Positions 1 to 11,460 of a stretch of DNA of 60,000 nt are shown in pieces (the first letter of the stretch is position 1; each line of letters starts with the position of its first letter). The notes beneath the pieces were generated by a model, which saw nothing but the letters and a program-made list of their open reading frames with translations, did no database searches and was not told the DNA's origin. Location of the stretch: contig NC_088295.1 of the NCBI RefSeq assembly GCF_032854445.1, forward strand, positions 21,503,385 through 21,563,384, written 5' to 3'. The stretch comes from Liolophura sinensis (Eukaryota > Mollusca > Polyplacophora > Chitonida > Chitonidae). Both the position numbers and the translations under genes were made by a program.

Positions 1-1463
1 CATGTGAAGTAGTGAGATCTGACATGGGTCCAGAGCCTCACCTGTACTGCATGCCTACAGACAGGATGGGAGCGCTCATGCTCAAACACATGTATGCCAC
101 TGCATGTTCAGATCTAATTATGGGCTAACTAGGAAGTAGGTTAGGGTTAGATCACTTACACAGCTCTGTGTGTGCCCTGTTCAGCCAGTGCTGCCCCACT
201 GACACACATCCTACAGCAAACAGCTCTGTGATGCCAAATGTCAAACTATCAAGTCTATTAAACCACCTTGCCCTAGACACAATCTCCCAGCTGTTATATG
301 AGAGAGCCAGATCGATACTTTCACATAACTCAATGGCGAACAGTCAGTGTGACAAATGACAAGGGGAAGCCCTGTTTGGTCACCAGAGTAAATTGTTCCA
401 AAGCCAACAATACAGTCTTCTTTTCCTCCATGTAATGACTTCTCCTTCAAAAAAAAAAATCTACAATATGTACAATAAAACCTGTGATCATCAGATCATG
501 ACCGTGTTGGGATTGCATGTAAGTATATGTCATTATGCATGCACAAGTATACAGGTTATACTTATTTTTATAAATAAATTTCTTGAAAACTATAGCAGAA
601 CAAACCAGACCAGTGTCAGGATATTAGTGATGAGAGAGACCACATACACACCATTACTACATGTACATCAAGCTCATTTCACATCTACAGCATTGTTGCA
701 AATTAAGACAGCACATCAGTGATAAAGATATTTGAAGCTTAATCTTTAACGTTCATGCAGCTCCTTGTTATGGTAACACAAAGAATAACCTTTGCCCCAA
801 AAGTAATAAAGTTTGCATAATCACACTAGGTTAATTAGCACGAGAAGAGGAAAGTGGGTCAATGAAGAGTAATCAGGTCAGTGAGAGCTCTATTCCCCAT
901 GATAACCTAGTTGCTTCAGGTACTCACATACACCTGGGTAACTATTGTGGGAGTCTGACATCATAACCACACTACAGTTTAGGGGAAGTGTCCCCTCAAG
1001 CAAAATGGATGCACATGATCTTGTCCTACGTGGTTAACGTCTGATCTAGGTAGCTCACACACAGATTCAGGCTGTTCATACCTTGATGTAATTTATACAG
1101 TAATGAGTGGGACAACAATCATTGCGTTGCTAGTTAAGAAGAACACAGGAAAGTAAATTCTATAACTGCGAGCCTTTGTTCTAATAGAAGAAGTTAAAGC
1201 ACAACATGTACATACACGTAGCTTTTACGCATTGAAAACGTGCTCAAAACTCAACAGATAATTCCCATTTGATATAGTATATCCCTAAATCCCCTGACAA
1301 ATTTTAGTAAGTATTAGTAAGTGGAAGTAAGGTAGTACATGTACTGGAAAAATAAATATATATACATGTATCACAGTATAACACATTGCACCATACATAT
1401 TTTGCAATTATGACCAACAACTTCAACAACATTTGTTGTTTCAAAGTACACTAACCATTACTA

Positions 1464-1508
1464 CAATTCTAGGGCTAGCCTTTACAGTCAAGGCTAGGAC
1501 TAGAATTG
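1464..1508. repeat. Small near-perfect hairpin
   Basis: Nineteen-base arms, CAATTCTAGGGCTAGCCTT and its near reverse complement, match at 17 positions around a 7-base loop (TACAGTC). Confidence 0.6.
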
Positions 1509-3171
1509 TGCTAACTAAGCATATGAAGCTATGAGCACCATTCAGTACTCCTAAATGTGAGTGTCTCACACTTATACTTTGTTTAATTTGTAGCCAAATT
1601 TTCATCTTTCAGCCTGGAATGGAGGCTCAAGAGAGAATGCCAAGACACTTTGTTGAAACCTTCAACAACACATCATCCTGTCATGGCAAAAGTAAGCTAA
1701 AAACCTCAAAAACTCAACATTTCTCTGATGTAAATGTAATATTTTGAAAATTTCCCAGGTTCTTTAATGTTAAATTGACATGCAGAGGACAGTGGCTTCT
1801 GGTGATATCCCACAACAAGTTACGTTTTAAATCTCAGTAAGTCGCTAACTACATAGTATTTCTTGAGGAAGGAAAGGGCAATTTGCACATAATCATGTGA
1901 TTTATTCATTAAGCAATTGCAGGTATTAGCTGAGGGGATAACCTTTATCCTAGCCTAGGATTTATGCTGGGCCAATATATCTCAAACTTTCTGTTGCATG
2001 GCCTACGTGTAGCCTTTAGGAAGTGATAAGGCACTACACATGGTAGTTGACAAATTAATGAGAGAAAAAGGCCACCCAGTTGGGACACTCAGACATGTAT
2101 ATAGGTGAAAAGCTCAGCACACATGTTCATTAGGCCCTGCATGACCATGTGTGCACAACTGGCCTCTGTCTGGAGACTTCCCCACAGCCCTGTGGTATTA
2201 ACACAGCTGTTCTCCTAGCAGAGGACTTCCCTTATACCTACAATGAGGTATCTGGCTGGAAATGTGAAATCCTTCAACTTGGCTACAAGACAATGTCACA
2301 CAGAGTACTCATATATTGATACTTGGCTGTGAGGAACTGCAGTATCCGATCGAAAGTAACCCAGTCAACAGAGAAGTGTAAGTTTCCCAAACAATAATCA
2401 TCCCTGAGAGAAATCTACATACATCTGCCCATATATCTCAACAGACATCAAAAGCTTTAGCATGTGGCTAACATATTGAGTGAGTATTTTCAGCATGGCC
2501 CAAATATTACAGGAATTCCGCCATTTCTAACATGTGCCTGACACAGATCTAAGAAGACCTCAGCTGTTCTCAGAGCTTGATCCAGGCTCCCAGGCAACCC
2601 AAGGGCTCCACATGTGGCTATTGGTTCAGGGATGCTTAACCTCTAGAAGGATAAAACAGGAGGAGATTAACTTGGATTATAGCCCAAGTTAAAATTTACA
2701 GACAAAAAGACAATATAATTCAAAGGGTGCTAAGTATTTATGATCAGTATGCTCTGTCACACAGGGACCATATAAAGGGAAGCAAGACAAATCCTGTGAC
2801 ACATGATGTGTTCTGCTTGTTTGCCATGGGTGTTTAATATTGTGTTACTCCAACAGTCCAGTACTACACACTTGCTAGGGGTATCATGTCTTTCTCACCC
2901 TTTTCAAATTTTATACACACATTCAATAATGGGGCTGACCTTTCACCCCATCATCATTACCAAGATAATAGCAAAGAATAAATTTAGCTTTATATAACCA
3001 TCTTTCTATACAATGTAAGTAAATCCCACAATATGATATCCTTTTGACTGGATAGTAAGGTATGTTTAGTCTCTGGACTTGCTAAAAAGAACCTTCCAAT
3101 CCAGCTGGTGATAAACTTCACTAGTGGATATTTTGAACCAAAAAGTTTCAATCCTGCCTAACCTTATAATT

Positions 3172-3440
3172 TGATTGATTTATTTATTTGATTGGTGTTT
3201 TACTGTGTACTCAGGAATATTTCACTTATACGTGGCTGCCAGCATTATGGCGAGAGGAAACTGGGCAGGGCCTGGGGGAAACCCACGACCACCTGCAGGC
3301 TGCTTCCAGACTTACCCACATATGGCCAGAGAGGAAGCCAGCATGAGCTGGACTTGAATTCACAGCGACTGCATTGGTGGGAGGCTCCTGGGTCATTGCG
3401 CCATGCTGGCCTGCTAATACCCATGGAGGTTCCTCCCTTA
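3172..3440 (-). mobile_element. tRNA-derived SINE copy
   Basis: Nearly full-length relative of the 43066 copy: GATTGGTGTTTTACTG at the tail side, the body with CCAGCATGAGCTGGACTTGAA, and the degraded tRNA head near 3400-3430. About 80-85% similar by eye. Confidence 0.8.
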
Positions 3441-3974
3441 TATTTGGTGGCACATTCACATTTGCCTGATATTCGGCTGACAATCTGGTAATGAAACCAT
3501 CAATTTCATGATGTTCATAATACAACAATTACATACAAATAATGCCAGTGAATGCTGATTGGATCTCTTCTAAAAAACTTGCAGCTGGGTGTCTTCTTGC
3601 TTTCTGATGGCTGTAGGCTAATCTGCAAGAAACCAATAAGCCAATCAGACTTAACTCATTTTGATCCACTTAGTATTTATGCTGCATTTTAATAATTTCA
3701 GCTCTTTTCAACTGTACCACTGTCCACAGCTGAGTTTAAACATCCACAATAATGCACTCTTATCACTGATATGGTTCTAGTTTCCACATGTTCATAGTAA
3801 TATGCCAATCCTTATAAAAGATTTATTTGTTCTTACATGAAACCTATCATGTATAGCCAAGACCTTTATCTCCTCTTTATTTATGTATGTATGTATGTAT
3901 GCCTGGGGTTTTACATCATACTTATATATTTCATATGACAACAAGGAGTCATTAGTTGTGTGTATATATACTGT

Positions 3975-4160
3975 GTCCATGCTGCCGAAGTGTTGCTGTC
4001 ACTGAAGTATCACGCCATAGACACCAAACATGACACCCACCCAGTCACACCAACCAGTCCAGTTTCCTTTCTCTAATCTCTCAATGCTGAGTGCCAAACA
4101 AGACAGCAACAAGCACCATTGTAAAAGTTTTTGGTATGACTGCATCCGAGCTTGATCCCA
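3975..4160 (+). repeat. Dispersed repeat module, copy 1
   Basis: Starts GTCCATGCTGCCGAAGTG and continues through ACATGACACCC and CCAGTCCAGTTTCC to GGTATGACTGCATCC. It is repeated about 300 bases downstream with moderate divergence. Confidence 0.65.
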
Positions 4161-4275
4161 CTTAGACTGAATGAATGCTTGATGTTTCACGTCGTACGTA
4201 ACAATGTTTCAGTGAGAGGACGATCAGGATTCAGTCATTGAATGTACATAAACTGGGTCTTTGTATGGCAGGGCG

Positions 4276-4455
4276 AGTCCATGCTGCCGAAGTGCTACTG
4301 CCTCTGAAGTATCATACCAGACATGACACCCCACCAAGTCACATTATCCCGACACTGGGACAACCAGTCCGGTTTCCGTGCTGTACCCTCTTAGAGCAGC
4401 AAAAAGTACCATTTTTAAAGTCTTTAGTATGACCTGATCCATGTTTGAACATGGG
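4276..4455 (+). repeat. Dispersed repeat module, copy 2
   Basis: Starts GTCCATGCTGCCGAAGTG, with ACATGACACCCC, CCAGTCCGGTTTCC and AGTATGACCTGATCC in the same order as copy 1. It adds a segment (CATTATCCCGACACTGGG) missing from copy 1, so the two are not a simple recent duplication. Confidence 0.65.
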
Positions 4456-4952
4456 TCACCCAACTATTTGGCCACTGAAGCGGTCATCTCCTCTTTATCT
4501 GTGTGAATGAATATATACATGTACATGACATTGTAAAACAAGCCAACGCGAATATAAAAGGTAACTGAATGTACAATATTATAACAAGCAGGTACATGCT
4601 GAAAGATTGTATCTATTTATTTTAATATTAGATCAATGTTTTAAGCTATACTAAAGAGAGGCAAGCGGTGTTTGTAAAACAGTGGAAAGCACCCAAAGGC
4701 CATCTTTGATTCAACAGTGAAAGTGGGAGAGATGTAGTAATTTATTGTCCAATGATCAGGCTTGTAGCCAAGCCTCTAATGCCTCATGGTAGTGTAGGTA
4801 TGAATATTTTCTAGGGTGCACATAACCTACTGCAGGTCTCACAAAATTTAGATAACCCAAGGCATCACATGGTAAATGTCTAGAAATGGCAACGCACTCC
4901 TGTTCCCCTTTAATAAACTGATTTTGCGTCGACTGCCTTCAATGGTTCATTA

Positions 4953-4998
4953 ATGTGTCTTGGCTAGACGCCAGGCACCTTACCACTGAACTACATCC
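4953..4998 (-). repeat. tRNA-like 5' half (SINE head or tRNA pseudogene)
   Basis: On the minus strand GGGATGTAGTTCAGTGGTAA GGTGCCTGGC resembles the acceptor, D-arm and anticodon-arm start of a tRNA. No matching T arm or acceptor closure is seen, so it is not a functional tRNA gene. Confidence 0.35.
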
Positions 4999-7900
4999 CA
5001 CTCTAACACAGGTGGGAAAAAAAGGTGTGTGACACCTTTCTAGACGTCAAAGGAGGATTAGATATCCACCTACATGTAAGCTATTCAGACCAAATGACTA
5101 AGAAAGATTCATTAATCTCTTACACAATGTACATAGGTTACTGATACTTTTCTGAAGCGAATTTCTTATCAGTTCAATCCTCAAAGATCAAACAGTACCG
5201 GTAATTCCCCTTTATTTTTCAGCTTAGATGACTGAAAAGTACAAGGGCCAGCATATAGTGTGTTTGTGTGCCTAATGACCAGTGCACAAGTGTTTAAGAT
5301 GAGAGGCCTGAAGACAGAAACACACACACATGTCCCCCTGTCACATCTGGAAGTTATCTGGTCCCCAGCAATTATGGAGCACTCTGCAACCTACAGTATC
5401 TCCTGGGTCTTCCCACTTAACTCACTGCATCTGGTTTGTCTTCGGCTCTGTCAGTGATAGAAGCTATCAGGCAAACTTGTGATTTATTTCTGAGCAGGGT
5501 ACCTTTACTGAATAGGTACCTTACATGTTGTTATGTTAATTTCACTGGTGCGATTATAACCTCCATGCACACCATATGCTCAGTAGCAGCCAAGGTCAAT
5601 GTGCTCAGAAGTTAACCTGTAATACTCATGCCAAGATGCATTTGTTCCTTAGTCATTTTCCAACTAGATGTACATGTAGATTTTGGTGTAAAATTATACA
5701 CATTCCTTCAACATTTACCAATATATCCCAACATTAGCCATCTAATCACTTATTTAGTACTGTATATAGTGTCTGAAGGCTAAATAAGACTATTAAAGCC
5801 CAAATAAAATGTTTAAAAACATTACTGACTATACTGATACATGCACTGCACTTGTCTGTACAATGCAGGCTAGCTAGCTCTTCCTCATAGCAGTAAGTCT
5901 TGACATCGATAGGGTAAATGACCTGAAATTTTGCCGTTGCCTACAGGTTAAAGATTTCGAGCGATTCTGAAAGTACTATCTAAATGATCTTGGAAAGGTG
6001 TTTCAAACTATTGAAAAACAAACCTACATATGAAGTACCGTAAATATACAGTAAAACAAGGAAATACAACATGTCACATGTGCAAAGACCGATTCTTCAA
6101 CCGATGTATACACTAGCTATCACTAAAGTACTTAATATCACACACGATTTCCCTGTGCCTTCTTCATCTCATGAAGAGAGGCTGGACAAAGTAATACACA
6201 TATCTTAGTTGAAACAGAATGATCATTATCAATTATTACATAATTTATTTATAACATAACGCTGCACTAATGGAAAGCTATCCATATTCATGTACATGTA
6301 ATAATAAGTCTGAAATGTAAAATCTGCTCCAACCATTGCCAAAGGTGATTAAAAAAACTGTGATCTAGGGAACCCGTAAATGACAAGTTTCAGAAAATTT
6401 TGCATTTAGTTTTCAATACATTACCTTCCAAATATATTACAAACACTTGTCAAACAGTTATAAAGAAAACTCAACATAACATCAAAGACATAATCTGATG
6501 TACAAACCAGCAGGTTATTCTTTTATCGAGATGAAATGTGATAAATGAAATATTCTGCAAGACAGCCACCAGTGTTGGTCACTGTGGGCATGTAAAAGTG
6601 AGCATTTTCCTTTCTTGTAAAATTTTCACTAACAATTGTCTTATTTTTGCTTTAGGAAATAAGTATTGTAAGCCCTGGTTATGTCTCCCAGAAAACAGTA
6701 ACCAGTGGTGATATCAGCACGTTGACAGTGGAATTTGAAAACCTGGGTGTTTCCACTTATGAGAATGCAATTCTTTTTTGTTTCTGTTTGGAAGTGACGC
6801 ATCCACATCTTATTCATGTTCAAAAAAGAAAAATTCTGATCATAAAACTCTTGTAGCATAAAAGTCAGCATTTTCCTACGACATGTTGCCTCCATTCCTT
6901 TTTAGGCCATGTCCAAAGAGCGTCAGTAAAAGTGACAACACGGGCCTTGCTCAATCTTACAATTATTCCAATTCTTTACAACGCTAACTGAAGGATCAAG
7001 CTTGTGTCGAAACCATGTCTTACTGAACCTCCTCAGTTGAGTGTTAAATCCTGGAGAAAAAGATACTTGTAACTAGAAAATGGCTCATGTTTTCCATTTT
7101 CTCTGGAAATACTGACATTTAAGATTCTCATTTTGTGTAACCCTACTCAAGCAGGCCATGGAATTTGGGTGGTTGATGTCAACAAAAAAATAAGTTACAG
7201 TTTTTAAGCCTTGGATAAATCATTGTTTGGTATAACCAGCCACAGTGTGGCCTAGCAGCTTTATTTCTATCATTTACTGTAACTTCAGCAAACTCAATCA
7301 ATTTGCGCAGATTGCTAAAGGTCAAATAATATCAAGAAGAGATCACCTGGCGACATGTTGTTCACGATGCAGATAACAGAAACTCTTCACAAAACTGGAG
7401 TTAAACACTCTTCTTTAGTGGCATTCTGATGTTAGGTTAATCAACAATTGCGCTGCCCAAGGCCAATCCATGGTAGATTTACTTGAAAGCTTTGCGCATC
7501 CTTATTCTCGATCCAACAACCACAGCACCATACCTTTATTTAACGGCAAACACTTCATCTACACAGTGCTTCTGTGTATTATTCTAATTTAGTTCATTTT
7601 TTGCCCAAGGGATAATCAGGAGGCTCAAAATTCTGAAAACTCTGTTCTATATTTTGACAAACTGTTACTACGATGATAATGTTACAGGTTAAATCTAGTA
7701 CTTGATTTACCCCATTAAATGCAATTAAGTATTTTCACACAAAAATCATAACCCCTTTTCCTCACAAACACCCGGCATGCCATGTCAGGTAAACATTTTG
7801 GGGAGAAGACATCAGTAAATTGCTGTGAAGAGAATTTAAACAGTTGGATTTTAATTTCTCAACTGATGTATACACAAATGAATACTGAGTAATACTGAGT

Positions 7901-10164
7901 CAAAGCCACTTTCGTCAAGCCTAAAATAACTTCAGAAACAATGAAAGTCCATATCGCTCACATCATGGTGGCCTATACATAGTATTAAACAGAAGTACTT
8001 TGTCACTTCTTTAAACAGGATTTGTCTAATATCATCTTATCTACATGCTTGGTGTGAAATGCTGTCTGGTGACCAACTGACATGCAAGCTGCCTGTAAAT
8101 TTTTTTATCATCTTTGACTATCATTGTGCTGAGGGTTAGGATTTCTCTTCACCGCATGGGTTTAACCGTCATCAAATGGTGAAAACTGGAGCGCCTGGCA
8201 CAATCCACCACCTTAAATCAGGTACTTGACAAACATCCTGACTGAAAGCCTCAGCCAAACAGGCAAGGTCTGGATTTCAGACAATGACGTCACTAGTCAA
8301 GGGCCTATTGAGTATAACCGATTGAGCTTACTAGGTCCTCCAGCAAACCTTTTTAGCATGAACATAGTTGCAATTACATGCACTATTATCCTCACCTAAA
8401 GCCAATTTCTCATTTATAATATTTTTCCTTGTAGCTTCAAAAATTGCATCATTACTTGCTCTGGACTGGTAATAATACAGGCTGATGAAGTTTGAAAATG
8501 CATGTCATTACCTATGCAACATGCATGTCGGCCAAGAGATAAGAGATTTAGGTGACGGCTCTCTCAAAGGTGCCCAGCAAACTAACCTATTTCTAAAGAC
8601 CTACTTCTTGTGATCTACCCACATATGTGTATCACTCCTAATTAAATAACAGGTTATTAATCCCAGAAAGGACCTCTAAGGTCTTTGATTTACACTGCTG
8701 ATTAACTTACAATAGTTATTACATGCATGGATGAATTGGTCATTTGGAGTACTTTTTTACAGCTAAGCAGCACTCCATATTTCTACATGCCGCACATAGG
8801 ACAAAGTACAAGCGGATGTACACTTTGCAGTTATAGAAAGTACACAAGACGACAATTATTGTTCATGATACGCACTGGTGCTTAATATAATTATTAATAC
8901 ATTTTAAGAATTTGCACAAAAATTATAATTCATTCTAGATTCTTTTCTCTGGCCACTCTGCAACACAGGCAAAAGGAATAAAAAAAACAAAAATTATTGT
9001 CTATGTATTCAGACAAGAAATCTGAAAATAAAAACTTACTTCAGAAAATCTACTCATGATTTCCTCTCTTTTTTCAATTTTTCAAGAGCTTCATACGTTC
9101 AAAGACCAAACTTACAAGAAACATGCGATGGAAAAAAAAGGAGATGAGACTTCAGAGTTGTTAATTGCTGTCAGCATGGCTCATTAAGCCCTCCATAGTT
9201 TTCAAATATTTAAATGCCTTTCAATACTCTTTAAAAAAATCTAAAAAAAATGAATAAAAGTATTTTTACGCATAGCTTTCATGTGTCTGTATGATGAACC
9301 TCGCTTGATATTTATTTTAGCTTTCTTTCACTTAAATACCAAGAAATCATTGCATGGGCATTGCTACAAGAATGTGAAATCTATCATCGTTGACCTGCAT
9401 GACAGATCCACAAACATTATATCTTCTTAATTTACGATCTGACTATGCAAAATATAGCATAGGGCTGTCAAATATAACATGTGTGTTTCCTGTAACCTGT
9501 CTGATCCGAAAAGTAAATCACAAGAAATAAAAATGCTCTAGTTCAGAATTTTTTTTTTGGAAGCCCCACGTAAACTTAACTCACTGTCTTTGACTAAATG
9601 ACCAAAATATTTGTGTTTGCATTCGGCCTTGATCAAAGTATTTGAGTCAAAACTTTTATTAGCGAAATCCCACCAGCACAAGTGTCTTCCACAAGAGGAA
9701 GTAACTCTTGTACTGTGCTACATGTCACTGTTTTCATTCATATTAGTTTGATTCTTCATGTAGTGTTGAAAAGTCCATAATCATATCCGTTCATTTGAAT
9801 TTGGTTATTAGTTAATAAATTGCTATTCAGATATCCATTACGGCCCCTAATGCATTACATGATCACTTGGTGATTTCTACACATACTGTGCATGGGAAAA
9901 CCAGCAGTCAGTTGGACATATGTTTGTACTTGTACACAAGTATTCAAACCTGGAAACATTACAGTTTACAGTTACAGGTACAGATTCTATTATCACGCCT
10001 ACACTTTCAACAACCAACTGTATGAAAATCAGTTACAAGTTCATGTAAGCAAGGCAATTAGTATAAGATAGTCATAAAAGTGTGCTTCATCTACTGACTG
10101 TTTCAGTACCACCTTCATTACCATGTCCCTTAAAATTTAATAAATTACCAAACATACTTAAAAA

Positions 10165-10345
10165 AATTGGGGCCTAATGGTTAGTGTGATAGTGTTGCAA
10201 TGGCTCAGGACCCTTTCATCAATGCAGTTGCTGTGCTTTAAAGTGCAGCTCATGTTGGCTTCCTCTGTGGTCATTTGTTGGAACGTCTGCAAGTTAGCCG
10301 TGTTAGACTCACCATAATGCTAGCTTTCTTGATTAATACCCTAGA
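10165..10345 (+). mobile_element. Diverged SINE copy
   Basis: Plus-strand head GGGGCCTAATGGTTAGTG, the middle GCAGCTCATGTTGGCTTCCT and the end CACCATAATGCTAGC follow the SINE consensus in order, with heavy divergence and a lost tail. Confidence 0.55.
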
Positions 10346-10653
10346 GCGGTGCATAAAACATTGACCAAAACAATCAATAAACTAAAACAATCAGAATTGC
10401 ATGTACATTCTTTCAGTTCTTGTACTAGAATTTCTATTTGGAATTTGGTATTTCAATAATTTAGTCTCAAGTGTATTGATTAACGGTAGTGAAAGTTTAT
10501 GCCCCAGTAGATGTCACATATAAAACATAAAGCAGCAACATTGCTGAAGTTCATAAAGCAAGTCAAATCATGTTTATATAGCTTGTATGAAAATGCTTTG
10601 TACGAAATTACCTTGGTTCCACAGGATGAAAATGAAAAAAATAAACTGAGATT

Positions 10654-10878
10654 CTACCCTGCTGTTAGTTGCTGTCTGTGTGCAAATATATACATTAAAT
10701 AGAGATGATCTTCATCATCAAATCCCTCCAATGCTGCGCATTCTCGGAATCTGACTCCGTACAAAACAAGGTTCAGCGGTTTTGCGTTGCACAACAAACA
10801 CTGCAATGGTGGTTTCAAAGGCTCAATTTTATGCATATCACACACCACGCAGAATTCAACAGAAATTCCTGATTTTTT
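10654..10878 (-). CDS. Unidentified coding-like segment with paired cysteines
   Basis: On the minus strand a 74-codon open frame runs from just after a TAA (10881-10879) to a TAG at 10656-10654. It has no ATG at its beginning, so if real it is an exon or a gene remnant. The peptide contains FCVVCDMHKIEP, then QCLLCNAKPLNLVLYGVRF, then RECAALEGFDDEDHLYLMY. The two CxxC pairs about 18 residues apart suggest a zinc-binding fold, followed by an acidic stretch. Its GC content looks higher than the surrounding DNA. A candidate acceptor (AATCAG) sits at the left end but lacks a pyrimidine tract, and a candidate donor (GTATAT) lies near LYLM. I do not recognise the family. It lies inside the presumed PTEN intron 1, in the same orientation. 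Confidence 0.3.
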   Translation of the reverse strand, partial: KKSGISVEFCVVCDMHKIEPLKPPLQCLLCNAKPLNLVLYGVRFRECAALEGFDDEDHLYLMYIFAHRQQLTAG

Positions 10879-11381
10879 TTAAATGGACTGAAATTTAGCT
10901 AATAAATCATAAAAATGAAATTTTCAAGAAGTATACACAAGACAGTAGTAAAATGTAAAGGCCTCTATGTATCCCTGATGAAAATGACAGTTTGAGAATG
11001 GTTTCAAACTCATTACCTCATGATTGAACCAAGTACAAAAGTTGTGTTTTTTGTTTACTCAGGCAGCCTTCAGAATAAACCCAGCCAACACATATCAAGA
11101 TTATATCAAGATTTATAACAGGCTGTCAACATAACAAATTTGAGAAAAGTTATTTTCTTTCATTATGGCAGATACAGCAAATTCCTTTCATTCTGCCAAT
11201 TCTCCAGATGAAGATAAACAGAGCAGTTCTATAGTCTCTGGCATTATCGCACGAGGACTTTTGCACCACCACCCACATGAGATGTGGCTAACAAATGAAG
11301 ACCCCTACATCTATCTTATTGCCAGTATCTACAAATGCCTAGTTTACGTATAACAAATACAACATAATAAGTAAAGGATAC

Positions 11382-11460
11382 AGGTCAAATCCAGATCATA
11401 GCCATCTTCTTGGTGGCGTCTCTTGTTTCGACTGACAAGTCCACGGATAGCGTTGCTCAT
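11382..11460 (-). CDS. PTEN: PTEN first coding exon (partial gene)
   Basis: PTEN is the dual-specificity phosphatase that removes the 3-phosphate from PIP3 and so opposes PI3K/AKT signalling at the plasma membrane. Read on the minus strand, the exon starts with ATG at 11460-11458 and encodes 26 residues plus one base. It contains the PIP2-binding N-terminal motif SRNKRRHQEDGYDLDLT, which matches vertebrate SRNKRRYQEDGFDLDLT almost residue for residue. The exon has 79 coding bases and stops one base into a codon, the same length and phase as I recall for human PTEN exon 1. A GT donor follows directly (bases 11381-11380 on the minus strand). The start context is good, with A at -3. No exon for the catalytic HCxxGxxR loop or the C2 domain was found to the left, so the rest of the gene probably lies beyond position 1. 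Confidence 0.93.

Larger units (their letters stand above)
1..11381 (-). other. Probable PTEN intron 1 (partial), non-coding apart from repeats
   Basis: This 11.4-kb stretch follows the PTEN exon 1 donor on the minus strand. I looked for the expected exon 2 (a segment like IYPNIIAMGFP) and for the HCKAGKGR phosphatase loop in reverse complement and found neither. It is AT-rich and full of stops. It holds SINE copies (about 3172-3440 and 10165-10345), a duplicated repeat module (3975-4455), a small hairpin (1464-1508), a tRNA-like half (about 4953-4998) and one coding-like segment (10654-10878). It could also contain distal PTEN exons too short or diverged to recognise by eye. Confidence 0.6.

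Noticed and set aside
6641-6895. 84-codon minus-strand frame as a PTEN C2-domain exon
   Set aside because: Compared with PTEN segments such as the KDKMFHFWVNTFF region; no alignment, and no good splice sites.
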